DNA from: Hymenobacter psoromatis
Lineage (GTDB): Bacteria > Bacteroidota > Bacteroidia > Cytophagales > Hymenobacteraceae
NCBI GenBank assembly: GCA_001596155.1
Contig: CP014771.1
Location: forward strand, 3,844,001 to 3,908,000
Direction of reading: 5' to 3'
DNA: 64,000 bases
Shown here: positions 25,012 to 32,924 of the stretch, piece by piece
How positions within the stretch are numbered: position 1 is the first letter of the stretch
Layout: every line of letters starts with the position of its first letter
Position numbers and translations under genes: made by a program
The notes under the pieces: model-generated
The model's database searches: none
Seen by the model: only the letters and a program-made list of their open reading frames with translations
What the model was told of the DNA's origin: nothing

Positions 25012-25236
25012 ATGTCTGCCCCCGATTCCTTGCATTACCTCACTGACGCCAGCGGTAAGCCCGAAGCCGTGGTACTACCCATTGCCGATTGGCTGGAGCT
25101 GAAGCACTACTACCGCCAGCTGCAAGGCCGCGAGCTGGTGCTCAAAGGGCTAAGTGATGCGCTACGCGAAGTGCCGGAGATTATGGCCGGCCGCCAACCC
25201 CAAATCACGTTGACCGATTTTCTAGCTGATTACTGA
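25012..25236 (+). CDS. Antitoxin-like protein paired with a RelE-like toxin
   Basis: Protein of 74 residues. The sequence (LTDASGKPEAVVLPIADWLELKHYY) resembles the short N-terminal part of Phd/RelB-type antitoxins, in which a dimerising strand pattern is followed by a toxin-wrapping tail, here ending PQITLTDFLADY. The stop overlaps the ATG of the following frame as TGATG, the coupling typical of toxin-antitoxin operons. The toxin downstream is frameshifted, so this may be a remnant antitoxin. Confidence 0.6.
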   Translation: MSAPDSLHYLTDASGKPEAVVLPIADWLELKHYYRQLQGRELVLKGLSDALREVPEIMAGRQPQITLTDFLADY

Positions 25237-25587
25237 TGCCGTTGGTCCTGCTCGTTACCACCGCCAACTTTCGCCGCGAAGCCAAACCTTGTGCTTAAGA
25301 AGTACCACTCACTCAAGCCCGAATTGGACTGGTTGGTGAAGGTATTAGAAGAGGATTCTACCCACGGTGAACCGCTAGGACAGGACTGCTACAAGGTTCG
25401 CATCGCCATTGCCAGCAAAGGCCGCGGTAAAAGCGGCGGGGCGCGCATCATTACGTATTGCCGCGTGGTAGCTAGTGATACGCAGGTAGTGAAGCTATTC
25501 TTACTATCAATTTACGACAAGTCAGAAACTGCTTCGATTGGCCGGGACGAACTAGCGCGTTTGCGGTGGGAAACGGATGAAGAATAA
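25236..25587 (+). pseudogene. RelE/ParE-like toxin gene with a frameshift
   Basis: The ATG at 25236 opens MPLVLLVTTANFRREAKP and hits a stop at 25298. Shifting frame by removing one base at 25290 joins it to the open frame starting with the codon at 25291 (VLKKYHSLKPELDWL), giving about 117 residues with CYKVRIAIASKGRGKSGGARIITY, the core of the RelE-like toxin family. The join is natural (REAKP-VLKKY), so a single-base insertion has broken the gene, or a recoding event is used. An isolated GTG start at 25291 would lack the first strand and helix of the fold. Confidence 0.7.
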
Positions 25588-25614
25588 TCCTTTGGCCGCA
25601 CAACTTCGGCTCTA

Positions 25615-26434
25615 GAGCGTGAGGACAATTATCGAAGCCAATCTATGGCTGCTGCCATATGCCAAAAAGCCAGAAACGAAACAACGGTTTTTTCATAGCG
25701 CGTTGCCAGTCGTCGGTATTGCTTGAGGCGACCGAAAAACCGCTCTATTTTGTTGCGGTCGCGGTAGGTTTCTTCGTCTATCGAGGCTGGCTCCAGTCGG
25801 TTGGGACGGTTCGGAATGACCGCCTCGATGCCCTGTTGGGCGCAATAAGCGCGGGTTTCATCGCTATCATAAGCCGTGTCAGCCAGTACTTTACCCGGTG
25901 CCAAGTCCGCCAGTAGTGGCAGGGCCTGCGGGCTATCACCGGCCTGGCCTTCAGTGGCTATCAGGCGCACGGCGTTGCCTAAGGCGTCGACGCAGCCGTG
26001 GATTTTGGTGCCGATGCCGCCCCGGCTGCGGCCCAGGCACTCGGTAACGGGGTCGCTTTTTTTTGGCCAGCCGAATGCTGGTGGGCCCGCACGACTGTCG
26101 AATCGAGCATGACCCAGTCCAAATCCGGCGTTTTGACGGCCTCAAATAAGCGGAGCCAGACCCCTTTTTGGGCTAATCGGCGAAAGCGTTTGCAAACGGA
26201 ATTGGTCTTGCCAAAGCGTTCAGGCAAGTCGGCCCACGGACAGCCGGTACGCGCAATCCAGAGTACAGCGTTGAAAAACAAGCGATTATCTGTAGCCGTC
26301 ACGCCACAATCGGTGGCTTTGCCGGAAAGGTGAGGGGCGACCAAGGCCCAAGTGGCATCGGAAACTTCGTGACGGCGCATAAATCAGAAATTAACAACAA
26401 AGATATATTAACCGGCGTTATTGTCCTCACGCCC
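25615..26434 (-). mobile_element. IS5-family (IS427-type) insertion sequence, 820 bp
   Basis: Terminal inverted repeats GAGCGTGAGGACAAT (left) and, reverse complement of the right end, GGGCGTGAGGACAAT bound a single transposase gene in two frames. A TA dinucleotide flanks each end (25613-25614 and 26435-26436), the target duplication expected of the IS427 group. The element appears complete and inserted between the broken RelE-like toxin and an AT-rich segment. Confidence 0.88.
25629..26380 (-). CDS. IS5-family transposase made by -1 frameshift
   Basis: Two open frames: residues from ATG 26380 (MRRHEVSDATWALVAPHLSG, the DUF4096-like N-terminus) to a point near 26060, then the -1 frame to 25629. 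A run of eight A on the coding strand at 26064-26057, after GGCC, is the likely slippery site. The fused product continues SDPVTECLGRSRGGIGTKIH, which is the canonical IS5 transposase sequence. DDE residues fit: D in VMLDSTVVRAH, D in VLADTAYDSDE, and E in NKIERFFGRLKQYRRLATRYEK. Without frameshifting only a 133-residue protein lacking the second catalytic Asp and Glu is made. Confidence 0.88.
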
Positions 26435-27115
26435 TAATAATACAGTGTGGTTCTACTAATCTTTTTTATTAAAACTATCCAGCATAAAAAAACATAGTAA
26501 GAAAAGAACGTTAAGCATTATCAAAGCTATAGTACTTTCAAGTGCGAGAGCGGCTAAATTGAAAACTATCCAGAGTATAAAGTATTTCATAGGGCTAAGC
26601 ATAAGAAAATTCTTCCTTGATAGGCGAGGCTTTTATATTTTAGGAAAAGAATCCTCTGGTCGCTCTATTGACCCACCCTCATAATAAACTTCTTTAACTG
26701 AAACGGCTGTGTTACTGGTTGGTACGGGGAATTTAACTGCCTTTGTCTTTCCTGGTAAAATCGAAATTTTAATTTTATTCTCATAGCTACTTCCATAATC
26801 TTTTGGAAACACCTCAAATTGTAACCCTATAATTTTAGCGCGATTTTTGGGATTTATGATATTTGCTTCATATACATAATTTAGATTTTTATCTGTTCTT
26901 ACAGTTCCAAATCCATCGATGTGTGGTGTGTTTTTAAACCAAGCATCTTGACGTTTGTCTAAATCTTCTTTTGCTATAGAATCAGCTTGGATTTGTGCTC
27001 GATTCTGCTCAGTTTGTGCTTTACTACTATCAACTACCTCGGAGCTGCACCCAGTCATAATGAGTGTTGCTGTGTAAAACAGAAGCTTTTTCATAGTCTC
27101 AAACATACAAAAAAG
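26435..27115. other. AT-rich foreign segment
   Basis: Base composition drops sharply compared with the rest of the window, and GGGGTAGGG words are absent. The segment starts at the right end of the insertion sequence and stops inside a truncated DUF5615-like gene. The part 26437-26632 has no gene I can support; 26633-27094 holds one lipoprotein gene. It reads as a recent acquisition. Confidence 0.65.
26633..27094 (-). CDS. Hypothetical lipoprotein in the AT-rich segment
   Basis: Protein of 153 residues from the ATG at 27094 (MKKLLFYTATLIMTGCSSEV), a clean lipoprotein signal with lipobox MTGC. A short charged helix (EQNRAQIQADSIAKEDLDKRQDAW) is followed by a beta-rich region (VYEANIINPKNRAKIIGLQFEVFPKDYG, KIKISILPGKTKAVKFPVPT) that resembles immunoglobulin-like or FxLYD-type domains in outline, but I do not recognise a family. 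AT-rich codons set it apart from neighbours, so it is probably horizontally acquired. Its ATG lies 4 bp after the stop of the truncated DUF5615 frame. Confidence 0.7.
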   Translation of the reverse strand: MKKLLFYTATLIMTGCSSEVVDSSKAQTEQNRAQIQADSIAKEDLDKRQDAWFKNTPHIDGFGTVRTDKNLNYVYEANIINPKNRAKIIGLQFEVFPKDYGSSYENKIKISILPGKTKAVKFPVPTSNTAVSVKEVYYEGGSIERPEDSFPKI

Positions 27116-27236
27116 AGGCCGATAGCTCGCCGTTTTTCTTACCCAGCCAATATTGCTGCCGCACGGTGCTTACTTCATGCTGCGGCCCGAAGCGATAACG
27201 CAGCTTCACGTCCAGGTCTTCATCAAGCAGCCTCAT
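27099..27236 (-). pseudogene. Truncated DUF5615 (PIN-like) toxin
   Basis: From ATG 27236 the frame reads MRLLDEDLDVKLRYRFGPQH, then WLGKKNGELSA, and then SFLYV and a stop as the sequence turns AT-rich near 27115. The first 40 residues match the start of DUF5615/PIN-like proteins (catalytic Asp in LLDEDL; usual length roughly 110 residues). The ATG overlaps the end of the DUF433 antitoxin gene, the standard pairing. The missing C-terminus includes the later acidic active-site residues, so it should be inactive. Confidence 0.75.
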
Positions 27237-27495
27237 GGCGAGCCATTAACGCGGCGAAGTCAATTTGAGCCGGCTCTACGTGTAAGTAGTCGGGAATTAA
27301 AATTTTAGCAGCGAGTTGAATAACCCCCTCGGCCTGTGCGCGACTTACGCTGTGAAATCCCTCCAGAAACTCGGCCAACGAGTCGCCGCTTGCCAGGTAG
27401 TCGAACAAGGTTTGAATAGAAACCTGCGTACCCGTAAAAACCGGTGTGCCGCCCGTTATTTCCGGGTCGATGGTGATGAGGTCGGTGCGTAGCAT
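27223..27495 (-). CDS. DUF433 antitoxin-like protein
   Basis: Protein of 90 residues of the DUF433 family: ITIDPEITGGTPVFTGTQVSIQTLFDYLASGDSLAEFLEGFHSVSR, a winged-helix-like protein usually encoded directly before a DUF5615 PIN-like toxin. Here the toxin partner overlaps by 14 bp but is truncated by the AT-rich segment. The antitoxin itself looks intact. It would bind DNA and the toxin; with the toxin gone, it is probably an orphan. Confidence 0.85.
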   Translation of the reverse strand: MLRTDLITIDPEITGGTPVFTGTQVSIQTLFDYLASGDSLAEFLEGFHSVSRAQAEGVIQLAAKILIPDYLHVEPAQIDFAALMARHEAA

Positions 27496-27523
27496 ACGGC
27501 AAGATACAAAGGCCGCCGGGCAC

Positions 27524-27888
27524 TTAGCACCGCTCCAGCAGGTACACCGTTTCGGTGGTGGTGCCCACGCCCACCGTGCTTTGCGCCATGCTTACTACCC
27601 GCCAGCCATGCGCCCGGAACTTATTGATGGTCAGAATTCCGCCTGGTGCAGGGCTACGCCGGCGGCAGTGCTGTAGCGCTCGGCCCCAATCTTAATGGCC
27701 GGCAGGTGCTGCACCTGTTGCTGGCCGTCGGGTTGAATAATAGTAATTTTCGGGACGGAAGAAGTGGTGCCTGGCTGGCCGCTGCCCACTACCATCAGGT
27801 AGCCGTCGGGGTTCGCACTAGTAGGGTAAAAGGCCGAGGAGCCAGCCGCAACCAGGCTGAGGACACTAAATAAGAAGATTTTTTTCAT
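27524..27888 (-). pseudogene. Secreted protein gene with a frameshift
   Basis: From ATG 27888 the frame reads MKKIFLFSVLSLVAAGSSAF (signal peptide), DGYLMVVGSGQPG, VPKITIIQPDGQQQVQHLPA, and ends after VALHQAEF. In another frame directly after, ILTINKFRAHGWRVVSMAQS then GVGTTTETVYLLERC runs to a stop at 27524. The two join naturally as a roughly 120-residue protein with a GW-V-V-S segment as in small DUF4177-like proteins. One indel near 27645-27650 explains the break. Function unknown. Confidence 0.6.
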
Positions 27889-28090
27889 GCGCGTAAAAAT
27901 GAATTTATAATAAAAAAATATAACGTGAAAAGATTACTCACAGCCCGCCAACGCCTTGCTCGATTCTGCCGGGTGGCATAAGATACCCTTTTTTTTCCTC
28001 CACTTATGGCTGTTTAGCGCGATTCCCAGCTCAACGCAGCAGGTGGCAACCTGAAAGCATTAAAGCTCACCAAATTTCATCAAATCCCAA

Positions 28091-28133
28091 ACAAAAACGC
28101 CGCCCCACCAACTACCAGTCGGCGGGGCGGCGT
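28091..28133 (-). terminator. Terminator of the NRPS/PKS operon
   Basis: On the minus strand a 10-bp GC-rich stem (ACGCCGCCCC / GGGGCGGCGT, 17-base loop) is followed by TTTTGTTTG. It lies about 20 bp after the phosphopantetheinyl transferase stop, closing the biosynthetic operon. Confidence 0.7.
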
Positions 28134-28153
28134 TGCGTATAAGACGCACTGCA

Positions 28154-28870
28154 TCAGCCCATAAGGCGGGCGTCCAGGCTGCGAAACTGGATAACTGGCT
28201 GCCAGTCGGCAGGGTAGGCCAGCGCGCCGGGGTGGCCCGGAATCAGGCCAAAGTTTTGCACGGTCCACTGGGCAGCGGGGTAGCCATTGGCGGCGGGCCT
28301 AAGGTCCTCATCGCCGAGGCCGAGGCCGCTGGCTTTAGCCCGCGCTTCGAGCTGCGTCCAGATGTGGTAGAAGGCTAGCTGCGGTTCACGGCTCAGGGCC
28401 AGCAGGCGCCGCTCGGGGTCGCTGAAGCGCTGGGCGGCTACGTCGGCAAAGTCAAAATCGGGTATCAGCTGCTCCAGGTCGATGCCGATTTCGCGGGCGG
28501 CCAGCGCCACCACCACCCAGTTGCCCGAGTGCGCCACGTTGAAATGAACGCCGGCCGGCTCGGCCAGCCGGGGCTTGCCGTAGCTGCCAGTTTGCAGGGC
28601 AATGGTAGCCGGCGGCTGCCCCAGGCGCTGCCCCAGCAGGTAGCGCAGGCAGGCGCGCCCCACCCGGAAGCGCAGTTGGTCGGCGGGGCGGACATAGCGC
28701 GCCGCGTGCAGCTGCTCGGCGGGCGTCAGCAGGGCATTCAGGGTGTCCTCACGCTCGGCAAAATCGGCCACCGCGAGGCGATAAACCACCAGGGTATTAG
28801 CCAGCTGCGGGGCCAGGTAGCCAGCATGCACGCTGCTGGAAGAGAGGGGGGTAGGGGGTAGTGGTATCAT
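28154..28870 (-). CDS. Sfp-type 4'-phosphopantetheinyl transferase
   Basis: Protein of 238 residues from the ATG at 28870. It transfers phosphopantetheine from CoA to the conserved serine of carrier domains. Sfp-type motifs: SYGKPRLAEPAGVHFNVAHSG (P1/P2), the Mg-binding IGIDLEQL with Asp and Glu, and FYHIWTQLEARAKASGLGL (the W-T-x-x-E-A-x-x-K helix). It is the last gene of the NRPS/PKS operon, only 4 bp after the 1347-residue synthetase, so it very probably activates the three carrier domains encoded upstream. A terminator follows. Confidence 0.93.
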   Translation of the reverse strand: MIPLPPTPLSSSSVHAGYLAPQLANTLVVYRLAVADFAEREDTLNALLTPAEQLHAARYVRPADQLRFRVGRACLRYLLGQRLGQPPATIALQTGSYGKPRLAEPAGVHFNVAHSGNWVVVALAAREIGIDLEQLIPDFDFADVAAQRFSDPERRLLALSREPQLAFYHIWTQLEARAKASGLGLGDEDLRPAANGYPAAQWTVQNFGLIPGHPGALAYPADWQPVIQFRSLDARLMG

Positions 28871-28874
28871 CAAA

Positions 28875-31800
28875 TTAGCGAGCGGCGGCGTCTAAGCGGG
28901 CTTGTAAAACAATAGCAAATTCCTGGTCGTGGGGCGGGGCAAACATGTAGCTGTGCTCGCCGGGCATCTCGTGAATGGTGATGCCCTCTAGCGCGAGTGG
29001 CTGCCAGCCCAGGAACTCAAAATCAGGCATGTAGAAGGTGCGGTGGCTGGCCCGAAACAGCTCAATGGCCACGGGGGCCGGCACTAAAGAATAGCGGCGC
29101 CAGGCCAGCTCGTTCATCCAGTCGACCAGGGGGGGGTAGCCAAAATTGGGCTGCCACTTACCCTTCAATCCCCACCGGCCCAATAGCCCACCCAACTTAA
29201 ACCACATTTGCTCGCGCTGGTAGGCGATGGTGTGGCCGGGTTGTTTGGCCAGCCGCCCCAGCGTATATACAACTTTCTTAAGCGTTATTAAGCCATTACT
29301 AGCCAAGCGCTTCAGAGGTGGTAAATGATAGTTGGACTGATAAGCATAGGTGTCGAACATGGCCAGGAACCGCACTTCCTTGCCCATCGCCAGCAGCTGC
29401 CTGGCCATTTCGAAGGCAATGAGGCCGCCGAACGAGAAGCCGGCCAATGCATAAGGCCCATCAGGGTTTTGCGCCTGAATGGCCGCCAGGTAGTGCGCGG
29501 CCATGTCCTCGATGCGGTCCAGCGGCTTATCCAAGCCATTCAGGCCCCGCGCCTGCAAACCGTAGATGGGCTGCTCGGTGTCCATATTCCGAGCCAGCGC
29601 GTTGAATAGCAGCACGTTCATGCCCGCGCCGTGCACGATGTAGAGGGGTGTTTTGCTGCCCTTGGGCTTTATCGGCACCAGCGAGTCCCAGGTAATGGCC
29701 TTGCTATTGTCGCGCTGCATCAGCAGGGCCAGCGCGGCCACGGTGGGGTGGGTGAAAAGCGCCGCCAGGGGTAGGCGCTTGCCAGTCACTTTTTCGAGGC
29801 GCGCCATCACCTGCACGGCAATGAGCGAATGGCCGCCGAGGTCAAAAAAGTCGTCAAAAACGCCGACTTCGCTGATTTTCAAGGCCTCGCGCCAGCTGTC
29901 GGCCACCAGATGCTCCACGGTGGTGCGCGGCGCCACGAAGCCCACGGCGGCCGTAATGGTGGCCGCCGGCGCGGCGCGCAGCCGCAGGGCCGGGCGGTTG
30001 GTCTTGCCGTTGGGCAGCAGGGGTAGGGCGTCGAGCACGATAAACTCGCTCGGTACCAGGTGGGTAGGCAAATGCGCATGCAGTGCCAGCTGCCAGCTGG
30101 CGCGCCGGGCCGCCAGCGCCTCGGAAGCAGCCGGGCCATCGAGCACCAGGTACGCCACCAGGCGCTCGTCGCCGGCGGTGCGCTCCTGCGCCACCACCAC
30201 CGCCTGCCGGATGCCGTCGAGGCGGGTGAGGTGGGCCTCAATCTCGCCGGGCTCGATGCGGTGGCCGCGCAGCTTCAGCTGCTCGTCGAGGCGGCCTTGC
30301 AGCTGCACTTCACCGTTGGCGAGCAGCACGGCCGCGTCGCCGGTGCGGTACATGGTAGCCCCGGTAACGGAGGTAAAAGGGTCGGCCACAAAGCGTTCGG
30401 CCGTGAGAGTGGGCCGCTGCCAGTAGCCGCGCGCCACGCCCACACCGCCGATGTAGAGTTCGCCGGCCGTGCCGGGCGCCACGGGCTCGCCCTGCGCATC
30501 CAGCACGTAAAGCTGCGTGTTGGCAATGGGCCGGCCCACGGTAATAACCGCCGCACCGGGCTCGATACGCTGCACCGCCGACCAGATGGTAGTTTCCGTG
30601 GGGCCATACATGTTCCACAGCGCCAGGCACTTGGCCTGAAGACTGCGGGCCAGGGCGAGGGGTAGGGGCTCGCCGCCGCACAGAGCCACCAGCGGCAGGG
30701 GCTTTTCCCAGCCGGCGGCCAGCAGCAGCTGCCAGGTCGAGGGCGTGGCCTGCAACATCGTAATCTGCTCGGCTTCGAGCAGGTGCAGCAAGGCGCGCCC
30801 GTCGCGGGCCGAGTAGGCATCGGCCAGCACCACGGTAGCGCCACTTACCAACGGCAGAAATAATTCCAGCCCGGCAATATCAAACGAAATAGTCGTGATG
30901 GCCAGTAGCTTATCGGCTGCCGTAATACCGGGCGCTTGCTGCATGCTGGTCAGGAAATTGACCACGTTGCGGTGCGTGATGGCCACGCCCTTGGGCTGGC
31001 CCGTTGAGCCCGACGTGTAGAGCACGTAGCACAGGCTGTCGGGGCTGGCAAGGGGGGTAGGGGCCGCGCCCGCCCGCGTGGCGGCTTCGGCGAGCGCCTC
31101 GTCCAGCAGCAGCCGGGGCGGGCCACCGGCCAGGGAAGGCAGGCCGCCCGCCGAAGTCAGCAGCAGGCGGGCTTCCGAGTCGCTTAGCATAAATTCCAGG
31201 CGCTCCGACGGATATGCCGGGTCGAGAGGCAGGTAGGCCGCGCCGCACTTGAGCACCGCCAGCAGCGCCACGAGCAGGCTGGGCACGCGCTCCAGCGCCA
31301 CGGCCACGATGTCGCCGGGCTGTAGCCGGGGCTGCAAATAGGCGGCCAGCTGGTCAGCCTGGCGGTCCAGTTCGGCATACGACAGCTCGGCCTCCCCAAG
31401 CTTGATGGCGGTTTTGGCAGGAGTGGCCAGCGCCTGGGCCGTGAGGAGGGCCGGCAGCGTGGCCGTGGCGGGGTAGGGCGCTTGGGTGGCGTTCAGCCGC
31501 TGGTAGGCTTCGGGCAGGGTAGGCGCGGCCAGGCGCAGGTCGGCGAGCGGCGTGGCCGGCTTGGCGATAATCTGCTCGGCCAGGCGCGTGAAGCCGGCCA
31601 GCAGCCGCTCGATGCGCTCGGGCCGGAACAGGGCCACGTTGTACGAGCATTCCAGCACCAGGTGGTTGCCTGTTCCGCTGGCATTCAGCGACAATTCAAA
31701 ATTCTCGAAAGCCCGCGGGTTGCTGACCAGCTCGTGCGTGAGACCCGCAAACGCTACCCCCTCATCGAAGCCCAGGTCCACGTTGAACAGCACGGCCACC

Positions 31801-32918
31801 AGCGGCAGGTGCCCGGCCTCGCGCCGCAGCGGCAGCTGGGTCAGCAGGTGGCCAAAGGTGAGTTGCTGGTGCTCCAGGGCATCAAACAACTCCGTTTTGC
31901 GGGTGCGCAGGTAATCGTCGAAGTGGCTGGGGCCGCTGGGCCGGCTGCGCAGGGGCAGCAGGTTCACGCAGTGGCCCACCACCGTGCCCAGGCCGGTGGC
32001 CGACTGCCCGGCCGCCGGCAGGCCCACCACCAGGTCGTCTTGCCCGGTCAGCTTGTGCAGCAGCACTTCAAACACCGCCAGCAGCGTGGTCACGAAGCTG
32101 GTGCCCGCCCGCCGGCCCACCGTGCGCAGGCCCGCCACCAGGGCCGGGTCGAGGGAGTAGTCGAGGCGCTGACTTTGGTAGGTGCGCTCGGCAGTGCGCT
32201 CAAAATCAGTGGGTAAGCGCAGCGTCGGGGCACCGTCGCGGAACACCGCCTGCCAGTATTGCTCGGTCTGGCGGTAGGCGGCGCTGGCCTGAAAATCGAT
32301 TTCCTGCTCGGCATACTGGCTGAAGGGCGTGGCAGCCGGCATCCCCGGCTCCCTACCCCCCACCGCCGCCGAGTACAGCTGCCCCAGGTCTTGCAGCAGC
32401 ACGCCCAGCGACCACCCATCGCAGATAATGTGGTGGGCCGTGAGGGTAAAATGAAATTCGCCATCGGCTAATTTCAGCAGGCTAGCCTGCCACAGCGGCC
32501 CCCGCACCAGGTCAAACACGTGCTGCGCCTGCTGGGCCGCGTAGTAGCTCAGCGCCCGCGCCCTCCAGTCAGTGCCGGGCTTGGCGGTGGCCGCGAGGTC
32601 CACGTGTGCCAGGTCCACGGCCAGCTCTTTCGCCACGCACAGCACCGCGCCATCGGCGTTGCACGTGGCGCGCAGGGCCTCGTGGCGCTGGGGCAGCGCC
32701 GCCAGTGCCGCCCGCAGCGCCGCTACCTCCAGTGCGCCGCGCAGGCGCAGCGATACCGATTCGTTATAGGCCCGGCTGGCGTCGTCGCCCCCGAGCTGGC
32801 AGGCCAGCCATATTTCAGCCTGCGATGCCGTGAGCGGCACCAGCAAGGCAATTTCGGCTTGGGCAAAAGGGTCAAAGTCAACCGCCTGAACAGGCGGCGA
32901 AAGAACAGTGGCAGCCAT
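28875..32918 (-). CDS. NRPS module C-A-PCP-TE, predicted glycine-activating
   Basis: Protein of 1347 residues. Condensation domain about 22-460 with HHIICDG at 162-168 (second His and Asp intact); adenylation domain about 480-980 with YTSGSTGQPKG, YGPTET, YRTGD and NGKTNR; peptidyl carrier domain about 1000-1065 with DLGGHSL (Ser1031); thioesterase about 1085-1340 with GFSFGG (Ser1162), Asp1189 and His1322. Reading the substrate pocket by alignment to PheA gives D-I-L-Q-L-G-M-I-W, close to glycine codes I recall. It should accept the intermediate from the 2222-residue protein, add one residue, and release the product. It begins 6 bp after that protein's stop. Confidence 0.93.
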   Translation of the reverse strand: MAATVLSPPVQAVDFDPFAQAEIALLVPLTASQAEIWLACQLGGDDASRAYNESVSLRLRGALEVAALRAALAALPQRHEALRATCNADGAVLCVAKELAVDLAHVDLAATAKPGTDWRARALSYYAAQQAQHVFDLVRGPLWQASLLKLADGEFHFTLTAHHIICDGWSLGVLLQDLGQLYSAAVGGREPGMPAATPFSQYAEQEIDFQASAAYRQTEQYWQAVFRDGAPTLRLPTDFERTAERTYQSQRLDYSLDPALVAGLRTVGRRAGTSFVTTLLAVFEVLLHKLTGQDDLVVGLPAAGQSATGLGTVVGHCVNLLPLRSRPSGPSHFDDYLRTRKTELFDALEHQQLTFGHLLTQLPLRREAGHLPLVAVLFNVDLGFDEGVAFAGLTHELVSNPRAFENFELSLNASGTGNHLVLECSYNVALFRPERIERLLAGFTRLAEQIIAKPATPLADLRLAAPTLPEAYQRLNATQAPYPATATLPALLTAQALATPAKTAIKLGEAELSYAELDRQADQLAAYLQPRLQPGDIVAVALERVPSLLVALLAVLKCGAAYLPLDPAYPSERLEFMLSDSEARLLLTSAGGLPSLAGGPPRLLLDEALAEAATRAGAAPTPLASPDSLCYVLYTSGSTGQPKGVAITHRNVVNFLTSMQQAPGITAADKLLAITTISFDIAGLELFLPLVSGATVVLADAYSARDGRALLHLLEAEQITMLQATPSTWQLLLAAGWEKPLPLVALCGGEPLPLALARSLQAKCLALWNMYGPTETTIWSAVQRIEPGAAVITVGRPIANTQLYVLDAQGEPVAPGTAGELYIGGVGVARGYWQRPTLTAERFVADPFTSVTGATMYRTGDAAVLLANGEVQLQGRLDEQLKLRGHRIEPGEIEAHLTRLDGIRQAVVVAQERTAGDERLVAYLVLDGPAASEALAARRASWQLALHAHLPTHLVPSEFIVLDALPLLPNGKTNRPALRLRAAPAATITAAVGFVAPRTTVEHLVADSWREALKISEVGVFDDFFDLGGHSLIAVQVMARLEKVTGKRLPLAALFTHPTVAALALLMQRDNSKAITWDSLVPIKPKGSKTPLYIVHGAGMNVLLFNALARNMDTEQPIYGLQARGLNGLDKPLDRIEDMAAHYLAAIQAQNPDGPYALAGFSFGGLIAFEMARQLLAMGKEVRFLAMFDTYAYQSNYHLPPLKRLASNGLITLKKVVYTLGRLAKQPGHTIAYQREQMWFKLGGLLGRWGLKGKWQPNFGYPPLVDWMNELAWRRYSLVPAPVAIELFRASHRTFYMPDFEFLGWQPLALEGITIHEMPGEHSYMFAPPHDQEFAIVLQARLDAAAR

Positions 32919-32924
32919 ACTAAA

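Noticed and set aside
25619..26434. Transposase as a degenerate pseudogene
   Set aside because: The only frame break is at an A8 run where this IS group normally frameshifts; ends and target duplication are intact.
31482..32216. Long plus-strand frames antisense to the NRPS/PKS genes
   Set aside because: Long antisense frames are expected in GC-rich DNA; their residues mirror the synthetase codons and carry no domains.
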